Source: Gracilibacillus oryzae
Lineage (GTDB): Bacteria > Bacillota > Bacilli > Bacillales > Amphibacillaceae
Assembly: GCF_009498735.1 (NCBI RefSeq)
Contig: NZ_ML762425.1
Span: forward strand, 88,011-152,010
DNA: 64,000 bases
Reading direction: 5' to 3'
The notes under the pieces were generated by a model. It made no database searches. It was not told the origin of the DNA and saw nothing but the letters and a program-made list of their open reading frames with translations. Positions 38,818-52,138 of this stretch are shown in pieces. The position numbers and the translations under genes are program-made. The stretch's first letter is position 1. Each line of letters opens with the position of its first letter.

Positions 38818-39747
38818 ATGAAACATTTTGTGTCAATGCAAGATTTATCTGAACAGGAAATGTATAAATTGATAAAAAAAGCGGATCAAATCAGTCGTGG
38901 TGGTGCGAGGCCACTAAACAGGCAATACTTTGCAGCTAATTTATTCTTTGAACCAAGTACAAGAACGAAGATGAGTTTTGTTGTGGCACAAAGGCGATTA
39001 GGAATCGAAGTGCTTGACTTTATGGCTGAAGTCTCCAGTGTAACCAAAGGGGAAAGTATTTATGATACAGCAAGAACATTTGAATCAATTGGAGCGGATT
39101 TAATTGTACTGAGACACCAAGAGGAAAACATTGCACGTAAATTAGCAGATGCTATTCAAACTCCAGTGATTAATGCAGGTGATGGCACAGGCGAACATCC
39201 TACTCAATCATTGCTCGACCTCGTAACTATTTATCAGGAATTTGAACAGTTTAAAGGTCTTAAGGTTGTAATTGCCGGTGATATCAAACATAGTCGAGTG
39301 GCTAGATCTAATGCAATTGCCCTTTCTACACTGGGCTGTGAAATATATCTCACTGGAATGGAAACCTGGCAAGATTCATCCCTTCGTTTTCCATATATAT
39401 CGATGGATGAAGCAGTAGAAATGGCAGATGTTCTGATGCTATTGAGAATTCAGCATGAAAGACATCAAGATCATTTAGCATTTGACCAAAACAGCTATCT
39501 TCAAACATATGGTTTAACAATAGAACGCGAGAGAAAAATGAAGAAGCATGCAGTAATCCTGCATCCTGCACCAGTAAATCGCGGTGTAGAAATTGACAGC
39601 AGCCTTGTGGAATGCGAACGTTCCAGAATATTTAAACAAATGAAAAACGGGGTTGCAGCAAGAATGGCAGTAATACAAACATTACTAAACCAAGGGGGAA
39701 ATTATAATGAAGAAGATTTTAACCAACGTCATGCATTTATCGGATAA
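38818..39747 (+). CDS. pyrB: Aspartate carbamoyltransferase catalytic subunit
   Basis: PyrB condenses carbamoyl phosphate with aspartate. The 309-residue protein carries the carbamoyl phosphate-binding [11 protein letters not shown] (about 44-54) and HPTQSLLDL (about 127-135). No regulatory PyrI is present, as in B. subtilis. ATG follows AAGGAGGC. The 3' end overlaps pyrC by 41 bases. Confidence 0.97.
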   Translation: MKHFVSMQDLSEQEMYKLIKKADQISRGGARPLNRQYFAANLFFEPSTRTKMSFVVAQRRLGIEVLDFMAEVSSVTKGESIYDTARTFESIGADLIVLRHQEENIARKLADAIQTPVINAGDGTGEHPTQSLLDLVTIYQEFEQFKGLKVVIAGDIKHSRVARSNAIALSTLGCEIYLTGMETWQDSSLRFPYISMDEAVEMADVLMLLRIQHERHQDHLAFDQNSYLQTYGLTIERERKMKKHAVILHPAPVNRGVEIDSSLVECERSRIFKQMKNGVAARMAVIQTLLNQGGNYNEEDFNQRHAFIG

Positions 39748-40987
39748 TGGAGAGCTTCAAGCATGTGAGATAGTAATAAACAATGGGTTGATTGAAGCAA
39801 TCGGTACATCGTTTGATCGAGATGGTGCAGAAATTATAGATGGAAAAAATCGTCTCGTCTCTCCAGGGTTTGTTGATGTTCACGTTCACTTACGAGAACC
39901 TGGCGGGGAGGCGAAAGAAACGATTGCGACAGGTACTGATGCGGCAGCGAGAGGTGGTTATACAACAGTTTGTGCGATGCCGAATACCCAGCCAACACCA
40001 GACTCTGTTGATATTTTGAAAGAGATAAATCAAAGAATAAAGGAAACAGCAAAAGTTCGAGTATTGCCATATGCCTCCATAACACAGCGACTGATTGGAG
40101 AGCAATTAACAGATATGAAGGCATTAAAAGAAGAAGGGGCATTTGCATTTACAGATGATGGTGTAGGTGTCCAATCAGCGGATATGATGTTACAAGCTAT
40201 GATGCAGGCGGCAGCTGTTAACATGCCAATTGTTGCACATTGTGAAGATAATACACTGATTCATGGAGGAGTCATGCATGATGGACAAGTAAACAAACAA
40301 TTAGGATTACCAGGTATCCCGTCTGTTTGTGAGTCTGTCCAGATTGCCAGAGACGTATTACTGGCAGAAGCAGCAGGATGTCATTATCATGTCTGCCATG
40401 TTAGTACAAAAGAATCTGTCAGGGTAATACGTGATGCAAAGAAGGCTGGAATCCATGTGACAGCAGAAGTAACCCCACATCATTTACTGTTGAATGATAC
40501 GGCAATTACAGAAAATGATGCAAATCTTAAAATGAATCCGCCGTTGAGAGGAGTAGATGATCAGCAAGCATTGATTGAAGGATTGCTTGACGGAACAATT
40601 GATTTTATTGCAACAGATCATGCTCCACATACAGAGGAAGAAAAGAAAAATGGTATGGAAGAAGCGCCATTCGGTATTGTTGGATTTGAAACAGCATTCT
40701 CATTGTTGCACACACACTTTGTTGAAAAAGGCATTTTTACATTAAAACAGCTAATTGACTGGATGACAGTAAAACCGTCAGATGTTTTCGGATTACCATA
40801 TGGCAGATTAGCGATTGGCAAAAGTGCAGATATTACCTTAATTGATCTGAAAGCAAATGAAAAGATTGATAAAAGTACTTTCCTGTCAAAAGGAAAAAAT
40901 ACACCATTTGATGGCTGGGATGTTACAGGCAGACCAGTCGTAACAATCTATCAAGGGGAAGTAGTATTTGAGGAGGCAGCACAATGA
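39707..40987 (+). CDS. pyrC: Dihydroorotase
   Basis: PyrC cyclises N-carbamoyl-aspartate to dihydroorotate. The 426-residue class I enzyme has metal ligands in the [10 protein letters not shown] motif (about residues 57-66), HCEDN (about 178-182), [10 protein letters not shown] (about 229-238) and [10 protein letters not shown] (about 303-312). ATG at 39707 has GGGGGAAA upstream and lies inside the pyrB end; the next in-frame ATG at 39731 would shorten a conserved N-terminus. Confidence 0.96.
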   Translation: MKKILTNVMHLSDNGELQACEIVINNGLIEAIGTSFDRDGAEIIDGKNRLVSPGFVDVHVHLREPGGEAKETIATGTDAAARGGYTTVCAMPNTQPTPDSVDILKEINQRIKETAKVRVLPYASITQRLIGEQLTDMKALKEEGAFAFTDDGVGVQSADMMLQAMMQAAAVNMPIVAHCEDNTLIHGGVMHDGQVNKQLGLPGIPSVCESVQIARDVLLAEAAGCHYHVCHVSTKESVRVIRDAKKAGIHVTAEVTPHHLLLNDTAITENDANLKMNPPLRGVDDQQALIEGLLDGTIDFIATDHAPHTEEEKKNGMEEAPFGIVGFETAFSLLHTHFVEKGIFTLKQLIDWMTVKPSDVFGLPYGRLAIGKSADITLIDLKANEKIDKSTFLSKGKNTPFDGWDVTGRPVVTIYQGEVVFEEAAQ

Positions 40988-42081
40988 AGAGACTACTAAT
41001 TTTAGAGGACGGCACTATTTTTAAGGGACAGGCATTCGGTTCCACTGAAGAAAACATTGGAGAGGTAGTATTTAATACAGGAATGACAGGATATCAGGAA
41101 ACATTATCTGATCCTTCTTACTGTGGGCAGATCGTGACAATGACGTATCCGCTGATTGGAAACTATGGGATTAATAAGGATGACTTTGAAACAATTAATC
41201 CAGCAATCTTTGGATTTGTCGTAAAAGAATATTGCGAAACTCCTTCCAATTTTAGAAGTGACGAAAGCTTAGATTCCTTCTTAAAAGCAAACAATATTCC
41301 CGGCATTTCAGGAATTGATACACGTAAATTAACGAAAATACTTCGTAAACATGGGACAATGCGTGGCATATTAACAAAAGCGGATGAAGAGCTGTCACTG
41401 GAAGAGGGTCTGGCTAAACTGGAAGCGAGAGAACCATTGACAGATCAGGTGGCAAGAGTATCTACAATAAAGCCATATGTTGCTCCAGGCCGAGGGTATC
41501 GCATAGTTTTAGTAGACTTCGGTATGAAGCACGGCATTCTGAGGGAACTAACAAAACGTGATTGTCATGTAACAGTTGTTCCTTATAACTATGGCGCTGA
41601 GAACATTTTGCGTCTTAAGCCTGACGGAATCATGTTAACAAATGGTCCAGGTAATCCGAAAAGTGTTCCAGAATCAATTGAAATGATTAAAGAAGTAATT
41701 CCAACAGTTCCAACTTTCGGAATTTGTTTGGGACATCAGTTATTAGCACTGGCTTGTGGAGCTGATACGGAAAAATTAAAGTTCGGCCATCGGGGTTCAA
41801 ACCACCCTGTCTATGATTTTGAAACAGAAAGAGCATATTTAACATCACAAAATCACGGATATGCGGTAACGGAAGAGTCAATCCAGTCAACAGAATTAGA
41901 ATTAACGCAAATTGCATTAAATGATAAAACGGTGGAAGGTGTCAAACATACGAACTATCCGGCATTTTCGGTTCAATATCATCCAGAAGCATCTCCTGGA
42001 CCTGATGACACGAATTATTTGTTCGATAAATTTATTGATATTATTGCAACATATAAAGCAGCATTAAATGAGGAAGCATAA
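40984..42081 (+). CDS. carA: Carbamoyl phosphate synthase small subunit (pyrimidine-specific)
   Basis: The glutaminase subunit (PyrAA) supplies ammonia to CarB. It has 365 residues. The C-terminal class I amidotransferase domain carries the nucleophile Cys in [12 protein letters not shown] (about 241-252) and the His/Glu pair in [10 protein letters not shown] (about 326-335). It overlaps pyrC by 4 bases, and its stop shares a base with the carB start (TAATG). It is intact, although its partner carB is not. Confidence 0.96.
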   Translation: MKRLLILEDGTIFKGQAFGSTEENIGEVVFNTGMTGYQETLSDPSYCGQIVTMTYPLIGNYGINKDDFETINPAIFGFVVKEYCETPSNFRSDESLDSFLKANNIPGISGIDTRKLTKILRKHGTMRGILTKADEELSLEEGLAKLEAREPLTDQVARVSTIKPYVAPGRGYRIVLVDFGMKHGILRELTKRDCHVTVVPYNYGAENILRLKPDGIMLTNGPGNPKSVPESIEMIKEVIPTVPTFGICLGHQLLALACGADTEKLKFGHRGSNHPVYDFETERAYLTSQNHGYAVTEESIQSTELELTQIALNDKTVEGVKHTNYPAFSVQYHPEASPGPDDTNYLFDKFIDIIATYKAALNEEA

Positions 42082-45000
42082 TGCCAAAAAGAACGGATAT
42101 TCAAAAAATACTAGTAATTGGTTCAGGACCAATTGTAATTGGGCAAGCAGCTGAATTTGACTACTCAGGTACACAAGCGTGTCAATCGTTAAAAGAGGAA
42201 GGTTATACTGTTATTTTGGCTAACTCCAATCCAGCGACAATTATGACAGACCATACCATTGCAGATACAGTATACATGGAGCCACTTACAGTAGAATTTT
42301 TATCAAAAATTATTCGTAAAGAACGCCCTGATGCTATACTTCCAACACTGGGCGGTCAAACTGGGCTTAACTTAGCAGTAGCACTTGATGAGTCCGGCAT
42401 TTTAGAAGAAACAAAAACAGAACTACTTGGTACAAAATTAGATGCGATTCAGCAAGCAGAAGACAGAGAAAAATTCCGTACCTTAATGAACGAAATCAAT
42501 GAACCTGTGCCAGAAAGCCAAATCGTCAACACAGTAGATCAAGCGCTGGAATTTGCTGATGATATTGGATATCCACTGATTGTACGACCTGCTTATACGC
42601 TAGGTGGTACTGGCGGGGGTATGTGTTACAATGAGCAGGACTTAATGCTTAATTGAACGAAATATCGCAGGCTTCAAAGAAATTGAATATGAGGTTATGC
42701 GTGATAAAAATGATCAGGCAATTGTTGTCTGTAATATGGAGAACATTGACCCTGTCGGTATTCATACAGGCGATTCGATTGTTGTTGCTCCATCACAAAC
42801 TTTAAGTGACAGGGAATACCAGATGCTGCGTTCTGCTTCATTAAAAATTATCCGTGCACTGAAAATTGAAGGTGGTTGCAATGTGCAGCTTGCCTTAGAT
42901 GCAGATAGTTTCCAGTATTACATTATTGAAGTAAATCCGCGTGTTAGCCGTTCATCAGCATTAGCTTCGAAAGCAACTGGCTACCCAATTGCGAAAATTG
43001 CTGCCAAAATTGCGATCGGTATGACACTTGATGAGATTATGAACCCAATAACAGGTACAACTTATGCTATGTATGAACCAGCCCTGGATTATGTGGTAAC
43101 AAAGTTTCCAAGGTTCCCATTTGATAAATTTGTACTTGGAAATCGCCAATTAGGTACCCAAATGAAAGCAACAGGGGAAGTAATGGCGATTGGACGGAAC
43201 TTTGAAGAATCCATGTTAAAAGGAATTCGTTCACTAGATATAAGTGGTGAGGATTTCTATTTACCGAAATTAACAGAAAATACGATCGAAGAATTAACCG
43301 AAAGACTAGTAAAACCTGATGATGAGAGAATTTATGTGTTGGCAGAAGTAATGCGTAAAGGTATGACAGTAGAACAAATTCATGAACTAACCAAGATTGA
43401 TCGCTTTTTCTTGAACAAATTAAAGAAAATAATCGATTTTGAAACAAAACTGGCTGAAAATCGCGGAGATCTAGAGATCCTAAAAGAGGCAAAATGGTTA
43501 GGATTATCAGATACCCAAATCGCCAGAGCTTGGGGTTCAGAAGTTGATACAGTTTATCAGACAAGAAAAGACAATGGATTATTACCTGTATACAAAATGG
43601 TAGATACCTGTGCAGCTGAATTTGAATCAGAAACACCATATTTCTATAGTGCTTATGAAGAAGAAAATGAGTCAGTCGTTACTGACCGTAAGAAAGTTAT
43701 CGTTATTGGATCAGGACCGATACGGATCGGGCAGGGGATTGAATTTGATTATGCAACAGTTCACTCAGTTCTGGCATTAAAGGAAGCAGGCTATGAAGCT
43801 ATTATAATGAACAGTAACCCGGAAACAGTCTCAACAGATTTTAGTGTCTCAGATAAATTGTACTTTGAGCCATTAACGTTAGAAGATGTTATGCATGTCG
43901 TGGAATTAGAGAAGCCTGAAGGGGTAATTGTACAGTTTGGCGGACAGACAGCAATTAATCTGGCAGAAGGTTTAGAAAGAAGAGGCGTCCAAATTCTTGG
44001 TACATCATTAGAAGCAATTGATACTGCAGAAAACCGAGATAAATTTGAACAATTATTACAAGAATTGAATATTCCGCAGCCAAAAGGAAAAAGTGTCCGC
44101 AAACTGGACCAGGCGAAAGAAGCTGCTGAATCGATTGGTTACCCTGTACTTGTCCGCCCGTCCTATGTTATCGGCGGAAGCCAGATGGAAATTGTCTATA
44201 GTGAAGAGGAATTAGAAAATTATTTAGCTAAGACGAATCATATTCAACATAAACACCCTGTATTAATTGATAAATATTTAACAGGGATTGAAGTGGAAGT
44301 TGATGCAATCAGTGATGGTGAGACAACGATCATTCCTGGTGTAATGGAGCATATTGAACGTGCTGGTGTTCACTCAGGTGATTCCATTGCTGTCTATCCG
44401 ACACAGCGCCTTTCAGCAGAAATCAAACAAAAGTGTGTGGATATTACGATAAAAATTGCTGAGAAATTAGGTGTGAAAGGATTAATCAATATCCAATTTG
44501 TTGTCCACAACAATGAAGTGTATGTTTTGGAAGTGAATCCAAGAGCGAGCCGTACAATCCCATTCCTGAGTAAAATTACAGGTGTAACGATGGCAAATTT
44601 AGCTACACGCTGTATTATTGGCCAATCCTTACAGGAGATGGGTTATCAAAGGGGATTATTACCTGAACCGAAAACAGTCTCTGTAAAAGTACCGGTGTTC
44701 TCTTTTGAAAAGTTACGCAGTGTTGATACGATGCTTGGACCTGAAATGAAATCAACAGGAGAAGCAATTGGTCGCGACCGTACATTAGAGAAAGCATTGT
44801 ATAAAGGTCTTACAGCTTCTGGTCTCAAAATTCCAATGGAAGGTGCTGTTCTAATTACAGTTGCCGATAAAGATAAACAGGAAGCAGGAGAAATTGCCAA
44901 ACGATTCTTTGAACTGGGCTTCCACTTATATGCTACAGAAGGAACAGCAGAATATTTACAAGGTTTAGAGTTACCTGTTACAACTGTGGGCAAAATTGAT

Positions 45001-45233
45001 GCAGAAGGTAAGAATGTTCTTTCAATCATCGAAAAAGGGGAAGTGCAGGTTGTTGTCAACTCGCTTACTTCTGGTAAAAAACCACGTTCTGACGGATTTA
45101 GAATTCGCCGTGAAGCAGTAGAACACGGAATTGCTTGTTTAACAAGCCTTGACACGGCAGAAGCCATTGTCAATGTAATTGATTCGACTACATTTACAGC
45201 AAGACCAGCAGTATCAGGGAAGGCAGTTGTGCT

Positions 45234-45237
<4 letters not shown>
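42081..45237 (+). pseudogene. carB: Carbamoyl phosphate synthase large subunit, disrupted by an out-of-frame deletion
   Basis: CarB (PyrAB) makes carbamoyl phosphate with two ATP-grasp halves joined by a tunnel. The first frame (42081-42656) encodes the N-terminus through [17 protein letters not shown] and then stops at 42654. The homology resumes one frame over as [17 protein letters not shown] (from about 42646) and is intact to 45237, including the second ATP-grasp half and the MGS-like allosteric domain. Compared with the family, about 14-16 residues between NEQDLM and CLIERN are lost and the frame shifts. The join lies at a shared ATG, as if a deletion occurred between short direct repeats. 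The lost part lies in the nucleotide-binding region of the first half. It could be a real mutation or an assembly error. Confidence 0.88.
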
Positions 45238-47598
<2,361 letters not shown>

Positions 47599-47606
<8 letters not shown>

Positions 47607-48186
47607 TGCAATTCAAATTCGTCCAGATCGTTCATTTGTGTGGACATCAGGTATTCAGTCACCGATTTATTGTGATAATCGTCTGACAATGTCTTATCCG
47701 GATGTGAGGAAGAAAATTGTACAACAATTTGCTGAGATAATAAAAGCAAGTGAAAAAAAACCTGACGTGATTGCGGGTTGTGCTACTGCAGGAATCCCTC
47801 ATGCAGCTTGGCTTGCAGAATATTTAGGTTTACCAATGGTGTATGTACGCTCCAAACCAAAAGGACATGGGAAACAGAACCAAATTGAAGGAAAGATTGA
47901 ACAAGGAGACAAAGTAATTGTCATTGAAGACTTGATTTCTACTGGCGGATCTTCCCTTGACAGTGCTTTAGTTTTACGTGAAGCAGGTGCTGAAGTATTA
48001 AGTGTTCTGGCAATTTTCAGCTATGGTCTGAAAAAAGCAGATCTGCAATTTAACGATGCAAATATTCCTTTTTCTACAATTACTAATTTTGATATTTTGG
48101 CAGAAGCCTTGGTAGAAAAGAAAGAAATAACAAGTGAAGAGAAGTTGAGCCTGTTAGAATGGCGCGATGAATTGGGTAATAAATAA
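47599..48186 (+). CDS. pyrE: Orotate phosphoribosyltransferase, short N-terminus
   Basis: PyrE joins orotate and PRPP into OMP. The PRPP motif VIVIEDLISTGGSS (about 109-122) and the flexible-loop region RSKPKGHGKQNQIEG (about 85-99) are intact. At 195 residues it is shorter than B. subtilis PyrE (about 216). The N-terminus starts MHNAIQIRPDRSFVW, lacking the first helix of roughly ten residues. No upstream extension is possible: a stop codon lies in frame at 47584. The ribosome binding site GAGGAG is 7 bases upstream. Function may be reduced, but the catalytic core is present. Confidence 0.9.
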
Positions 48187-48261
48187 CTACTATTTCCCGG
48201 GCAACCGCAGAATTTTTATTTTTTCGCTATAAATCGACCGTGAGTTAGGAAATTTTTGATG

Positions 48262-48312
48262 AAAAGTCAGGTTTACAAACGAAATAAGTTGCAAACCTGA
48301 CTTTATTTTTTT
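48262..48312. terminator. Terminator after the pyr operon
   Basis: AAGTCAGGTTT near 48265-48275 pairs with AAACCTGACTT near 48293-48303, followed by ATTTTTTT. It also borders the convergent DUF2254 gene. Confidence 0.88.
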
Positions 48313-49604
48313 CACGACTCATTAATTGAACAACTTGACTTAAGTCTATCATAAATGGATGATAAGTAATCTCTTTCTATACCGGAAAGCTCATCCCAAA
48401 CTACTATTTCTAAAATATAGAAATGAAATTGCCATATTTCTTTTCTGATTTCTTTATCACTTGCCATTGCGACATTTGCCAAAACTTCTATCATGCTGTA
48501 TATAATTGACAGATCATTTTTTCCATAATGTCTGATCTGATAAAAGCTTTTAAACAGATAGTTCGAAAAAGTCTTAATCCTTTTCACAATTCTTAACTGT
48601 TTCCTATTGTCAATGATATATGTCCCGTTCTGATTTATATTTGCTACATCTGTTAACAGGCTTCCGATACGATATAGCGAATTTATTGCTGTATGAGGAT
48701 CATTTATAGCTGGTGAGATAGCACGCAAGGCAATTTCGACCAATTTCTGAATCGTAAATTCTACATCCTGGAGGTCTGTACGTTCATTTCCGATAAAAAT
48801 AAATTCAGTCAGATTATCATAACTGTCTAATTTATTATCTGTGTAGATAGCCAGAATGCTTATGTTCTTTTGGACATAGTCACCAACTTGTATATCCATC
48901 TCAATAACAGCATTATTCGTTTTTGCCCATTCCACTAATAGATCCCAGTTAATATCCTGAACGTAACCGGATTTTTTCAATTTCAGTGGATAAATTTCTC
49001 TTTTCCTCTCAAAATTCAGCTGATCTTTATTTATTGTCCTTAAACTTTGGTAATGTGCCCTCTTTTTGTATTTTTTTATAATTTTAATTCCGTCTTCTTC
49101 AATCCAGGTGATTAGATTATTAACCTGAATCCACCTTGCTGAATGATGGATAAAATAAACAAAGGAAGCCAATTCGATAATGGCAATGATAGTCATCAGA
49201 TTTGGTCCAAGTAATAAATTTTCTTTTCCGGTAATGATTAAATTCAGTAAGGCGAAAATAAAACCAAAGCAATATACACCTAAAATATGCTGAGTAGTCC
49301 TGCTTCTCATAAAATCTTGTAATGTTCTCGGTGAAAACTGTGTGCTGAAAGTAGTCAATACAACCATAATGACAGAGAAACTGAGTGTTGTCATTGTGAG
49401 GATCGCTGTAACCAACGAAGCGTATAATTCTATCGCAATTTTCTTTTCAGTTAATAAAATAGATGGGATATTATTCTGGAAAGTATCTACAATACTTTGT
49501 TCAATCAAAACTATTATCAGAACAGCGGAAATTGAGCAAGTAATGTAAACTGCCGGAAGAAACCAAAAGCTGTCTCGTGTTTTTAACCGAATCTTATTTT
49601 TCAT
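48312..49604 (-). CDS. DUF2254 integral membrane protein
   Basis: A 430-residue predicted membrane protein of the DUF2254 family, function unknown. Four membrane segments fill the first 160 residues, followed by a long soluble region. The family hallmarks FSPRTLQDFMRSRTTQ (about residues 91-106) and the RAISPAINDPHTA stretch (about 295-307) are present. ATG at 49604 has GGGGGAT upstream on the minus strand and is chosen over a frame extending to 49661. It is not part of the pyr region in B. subtilis, so it is accessory here. Confidence 0.8.
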   Translation of the reverse strand: MKNKIRLKTRDSFWFLPAVYITCSISAVLIIVLIEQSIVDTFQNNIPSILLTEKKIAIELYASLVTAILTMTTLSFSVIMVVLTTFSTQFSPRTLQDFMRSRTTQHILGVYCFGFIFALLNLIITGKENLLLGPNLMTIIAIIELASFVYFIHHSARWIQVNNLITWIEEDGIKIIKKYKKRAHYQSLRTINKDQLNFERKREIYPLKLKKSGYVQDINWDLLVEWAKTNNAVIEMDIQVGDYVQKNISILAIYTDNKLDSYDNLTEFIFIGNERTDLQDVEFTIQKLVEIALRAISPAINDPHTAINSLYRIGSLLTDVANINQNGTYIIDNRKQLRIVKRIKTFSNYLFKSFYQIRHYGKNDLSIIYSMIEVLANVAMASDKEIRKEIWQFHFYILEIVVWDELSGIERDYLSSIYDRLKSSCSINES

Positions 49605-49717
49605 CTTGATCCCCCGTTGGAAAGCATTTCTATTACATATACCCAAAAGTTTTGAAATCAAGCATTAATACTTAACAATAAATTAACAAATTCCCTCGTC
49701 TTTATTTACAATTCTTA

Positions 49718-49726
49718 TGCTATAAT
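49718..49726 (+). promoter_or_regulatory. Extended -10 promoter of the orphan membrane gene
   Basis: TGCTATAAT, 31 bases before the ATG at 49758; no good -35. Confidence 0.5.
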
Positions 49727-49757
49727 TTACTAATCAATAAATACTAAAGGTGATTAT

Positions 49758-50105
49758 ATGTACTATTGGATCAGTTATATTATTGCAATTCTCTTAACAG
49801 CTCTGTCTTACTATACTGGAAGTAAAATAGTGAAAAAAGAAATGACTGTCTTGCAAGCCCTTATCATTGGGACCTCAGTGGTCTCCGTAGGGGCACTAAC
49901 TGAATTTTTAGGAGCGCAAATCTGGTTAATTGTATTAATGCCATTTCCAGTCGGGATGATATTGTCTTACATATTTTTGAAAACTACCCTGATCAGGTGG
50001 TTAGGAACATATTTGTTTATTTTGTTTTTATATACGATTATCCATATTATTGTCAGTTATTTTTTTCAATTTCATTCCCTTATACCCGCATGGCATTTAT
50101 CGTAA
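49758..50105 (+). CDS. Small hypothetical membrane protein
   Basis: A 115-residue protein that I do not recognise. Four hydrophobic segments (about 3-20, 33-48, 53-71 and 79-104) fill nearly the whole length. AAAGGTGAT 6 bases before the ATG and a promoter-like element argue for a real gene. It stands alone between the DUF2254 gene (divergent) and rqcH (convergent). Confidence 0.65.
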   Translation: MYYWISYIIAILLTALSYYTGSKIVKKEMTVLQALIIGTSVVSVGALTEFLGAQIWLIVLMPFPVGMILSYIFLKTTLIRWLGTYLFILFLYTIIHIIVSYFFQFHSLIPAWHLS

Positions 50106-50150
50106 TAAAGGCTGGAACGGACACTTTCATCAAAAGAGCATTTTTACAAT

Positions 50151-50186
50151 TAAAAAGAGAGGACCTATTCAGGTTCTCTCTTTAAT
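50151..50186. terminator. Bidirectional terminator between the orphan gene and rqcH
   Basis: TTAAAAAGAGAGGACCT pairs with AGGTTCTCTCTTTAA around ATTC. It overlaps the last codons of rqcH on the minus strand. Confidence 0.85.
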
Positions 50187-51880
50187 TTCGTCACATAATT
50201 CTCATCAGGTGTAACAAATAACGTTTTTTGATTATCATACGTCACAAACCCTGGTTTGGCACCATTTGGCTTTCTGACATGTCGGATCAGTGTATAATCA
50301 ACAGGCACAGATGAGGAGTTCTTAAATTTACTAAAATTAGCTGAAAGCTGTGCTGCTTCTAACAACGTTTCTTCACTCGGCTCAGTGGACCGTATAACAA
50401 CATGAGATCCGGGAATATCTTTGGTATGAAGCCATATTTCGTCCTTTCTGGCCAAACGATTTGTTAAAAATTCGTTTTGCTTATTGTTTTTGCCAACAAG
50501 GATGATCGTTCCATCTGTTGCATAAAATGTTTCAGGTTCTGGTTTGGAAACCTTTTTCTTTTGTTTTCCTTTCCCAACCTTTTTCTTTAAGTAACCTTGC
50601 TCTTGTAATTCTTCTCGTATCTCTTCAATATCTTGTTCTCTGGCACTCTCAATCTGCTCAATAATTTCTTCAAGATACTTGATTTCTTCATTTGCCTTCT
50701 TTTTTTCTGCTTCTACCATTTGTTTGGATTTCTTTAATTTATGATATTTTTTAAAGAATGCTTGAGCATTGTCACTAGGAGATTTGTTTTCATTTAGCTT
50801 AATTATCCTTGTGCTTTGTTCAGGATCATAATAATCGATCACTTCTACCTGCTTATCGCCTTGTTTTACCAGATGCATATGTGCAGTTAATAACTCACCA
50901 TTCCGTTGAAATTTATCTGCATCTTTTGCTTCTTCCAATGTCTTGTCAAGTTTCGTTAACTTTCGCTGGTTTTTCTTTACTTCATTTGTTAAAAATCTTA
51001 GCAGGTCACCTGCTCTTTGTTTAACTCTGTCGCGCTCAGCCTTACCAGAATAAAATGTATCCAGCATTTCACTTATCGTATTAAATACATCTCTTTCTCC
51101 AGCTATTGTGTTAAGAGGCAGAACATAAAATAAGCTCTTTTTCCCTTGAATAATATGGGGTTCAAATTTGTTAGCATTAATCGTTGTCTGTATTGTTTCA
51201 AATGCATTTTTATATGCAGTTGAATTGCTGAGACCTGCTAAATGGATAATCTCTTTAGCTAGAAGCGGAGAAACACCCATAAACGTTCTCACCATTTGCT
51301 GATCCAGTTTCCCTGCATTAAAGTCCAGTTTTCTGATAAAAGTGTCTCCGTCGATTGTTAATGGATTGATTTTATCCTGATTAGGCGGGGAGATGTAACT
51401 GCTGCCAGGTAAAATGGAGCGGTGTCTGTTTTGTGCATGTGACACATGTTTAATGCTGTCCAGAATAACTTGTCTTTCATCATCAACTAAGATAATATTG
51501 CTGTGTTTCCCCATTAGTTCAATGATAAGTGTCTTTAAACTTACATCACCGATTTCGTTTTTTGTTTGGAAATGTATATGCAAAATACGCTCATTTTCCA
51601 ATTGTTGAACAGATTTAATAAAACTTCCGTTTAAATATTTTCTTAACATCATACAAAACATGGTTGGTTCTGTCGGATTCTCATAGCGGTCATTGGTAAG
51701 ATGAATCCGTGCATAACTGGAGTGAGCGGAAATTAACAGCTGTTTATTCTCACCATATTGTCTCACTGTAAACAAAAGTTCCGAATCAGTTGGCTGATAT
51801 ATTTTTATTATCCTTCCAGAGGAAAGATTTGTGTTTAATTCATGAGCAACCGCTCTTGTTACAATACCATCAAAAACCAT
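50165..51880 (-). CDS. rqcH: Ribosome quality control protein RqcH (NEMF/Rqc2 family)
   Basis: RqcH binds obstructed 50S subunits and recruits tRNA(Ala) to add C-terminal alanine tails that mark stalled chains for degradation. The 571-residue protein has the NFACT-N domain (MVFDGIVTRAVAHEL start), a helix-hairpin-helix region, two coiled-coil helices (about 285-445) and the C-terminal NFACT-R domain (KDEIWLHTKDIPGSHVVIRS, about 475-494). It was formerly annotated as a fibronectin-binding protein (YloA). ATG at 51880 has GAGGTGAT 6 bases upstream on the minus strand. Confidence 0.93.
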   Translation of the reverse strand: MVFDGIVTRAVAHELNTNLSSGRIIKIYQPTDSELLFTVRQYGENKQLLISAHSSYARIHLTNDRYENPTEPTMFCMMLRKYLNGSFIKSVQQLENERILHIHFQTKNEIGDVSLKTLIIELMGKHSNIILVDDERQVILDSIKHVSHAQNRHRSILPGSSYISPPNQDKINPLTIDGDTFIRKLDFNAGKLDQQMVRTFMGVSPLLAKEIIHLAGLSNSTAYKNAFETIQTTINANKFEPHIIQGKKSLFYVLPLNTIAGERDVFNTISEMLDTFYSGKAERDRVKQRAGDLLRFLTNEVKKNQRKLTKLDKTLEEAKDADKFQRNGELLTAHMHLVKQGDKQVEVIDYYDPEQSTRIIKLNENKSPSDNAQAFFKKYHKLKKSKQMVEAEKKKANEEIKYLEEIIEQIESAREQDIEEIREELQEQGYLKKKVGKGKQKKKVSKPEPETFYATDGTIILVGKNNKQNEFLTNRLARKDEIWLHTKDIPGSHVVIRSTEPSEETLLEAAQLSANFSKFKNSSSVPVDYTLIRHVRKPNGAKPGFVTYDNQKTLFVTPDENYVTKLKREPE

Positions 51881-51978
51881 CTTAATCACCTCGTTTCCCC
51901 ATTATAACACGGAATACATATATTTATTAAACAGAATAAATTAAGGCGAAATCTTACTGAAATTACAAAGGAGGACGG

Positions 51979-52014
51979 ATGGCTTTTTGCTTTCTAATGG
52001 AAAATAGCTTGTGA
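51979..52014 (+). other. Tiny reading frame with a strong ribosome binding site
   Basis: AAAGGAGG lies 5 bases before an ATG that opens an 11-codon frame (MAFCFLMENSL). It sits in the 250-base rqcH-yloC gap, where B. subtilis has yloB. It may be a leader peptide, a gene remnant or chance. Confidence 0.2.
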
Positions 52015-52028
52015 TTAAATACTGTCAT

Positions 52029-52056
52029 TTGCTATACTATAGGAATGACATATAAT
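52029..52056 (+). promoter_or_regulatory. Promoter upstream of yloC
   Basis: TTGCTA at 52029-52034 and TATAAT at 52051-52056 are 16 bases apart, about 80 bases before yloC. Confidence 0.6.
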
Positions 52057-52138
52057 TATATATACGGTTGTTCTTATCTCCACGTGTTTAATGACTCTAT
52101 AACAAGTTAATACTTGAAATGTAATTGGATGTGATCCT

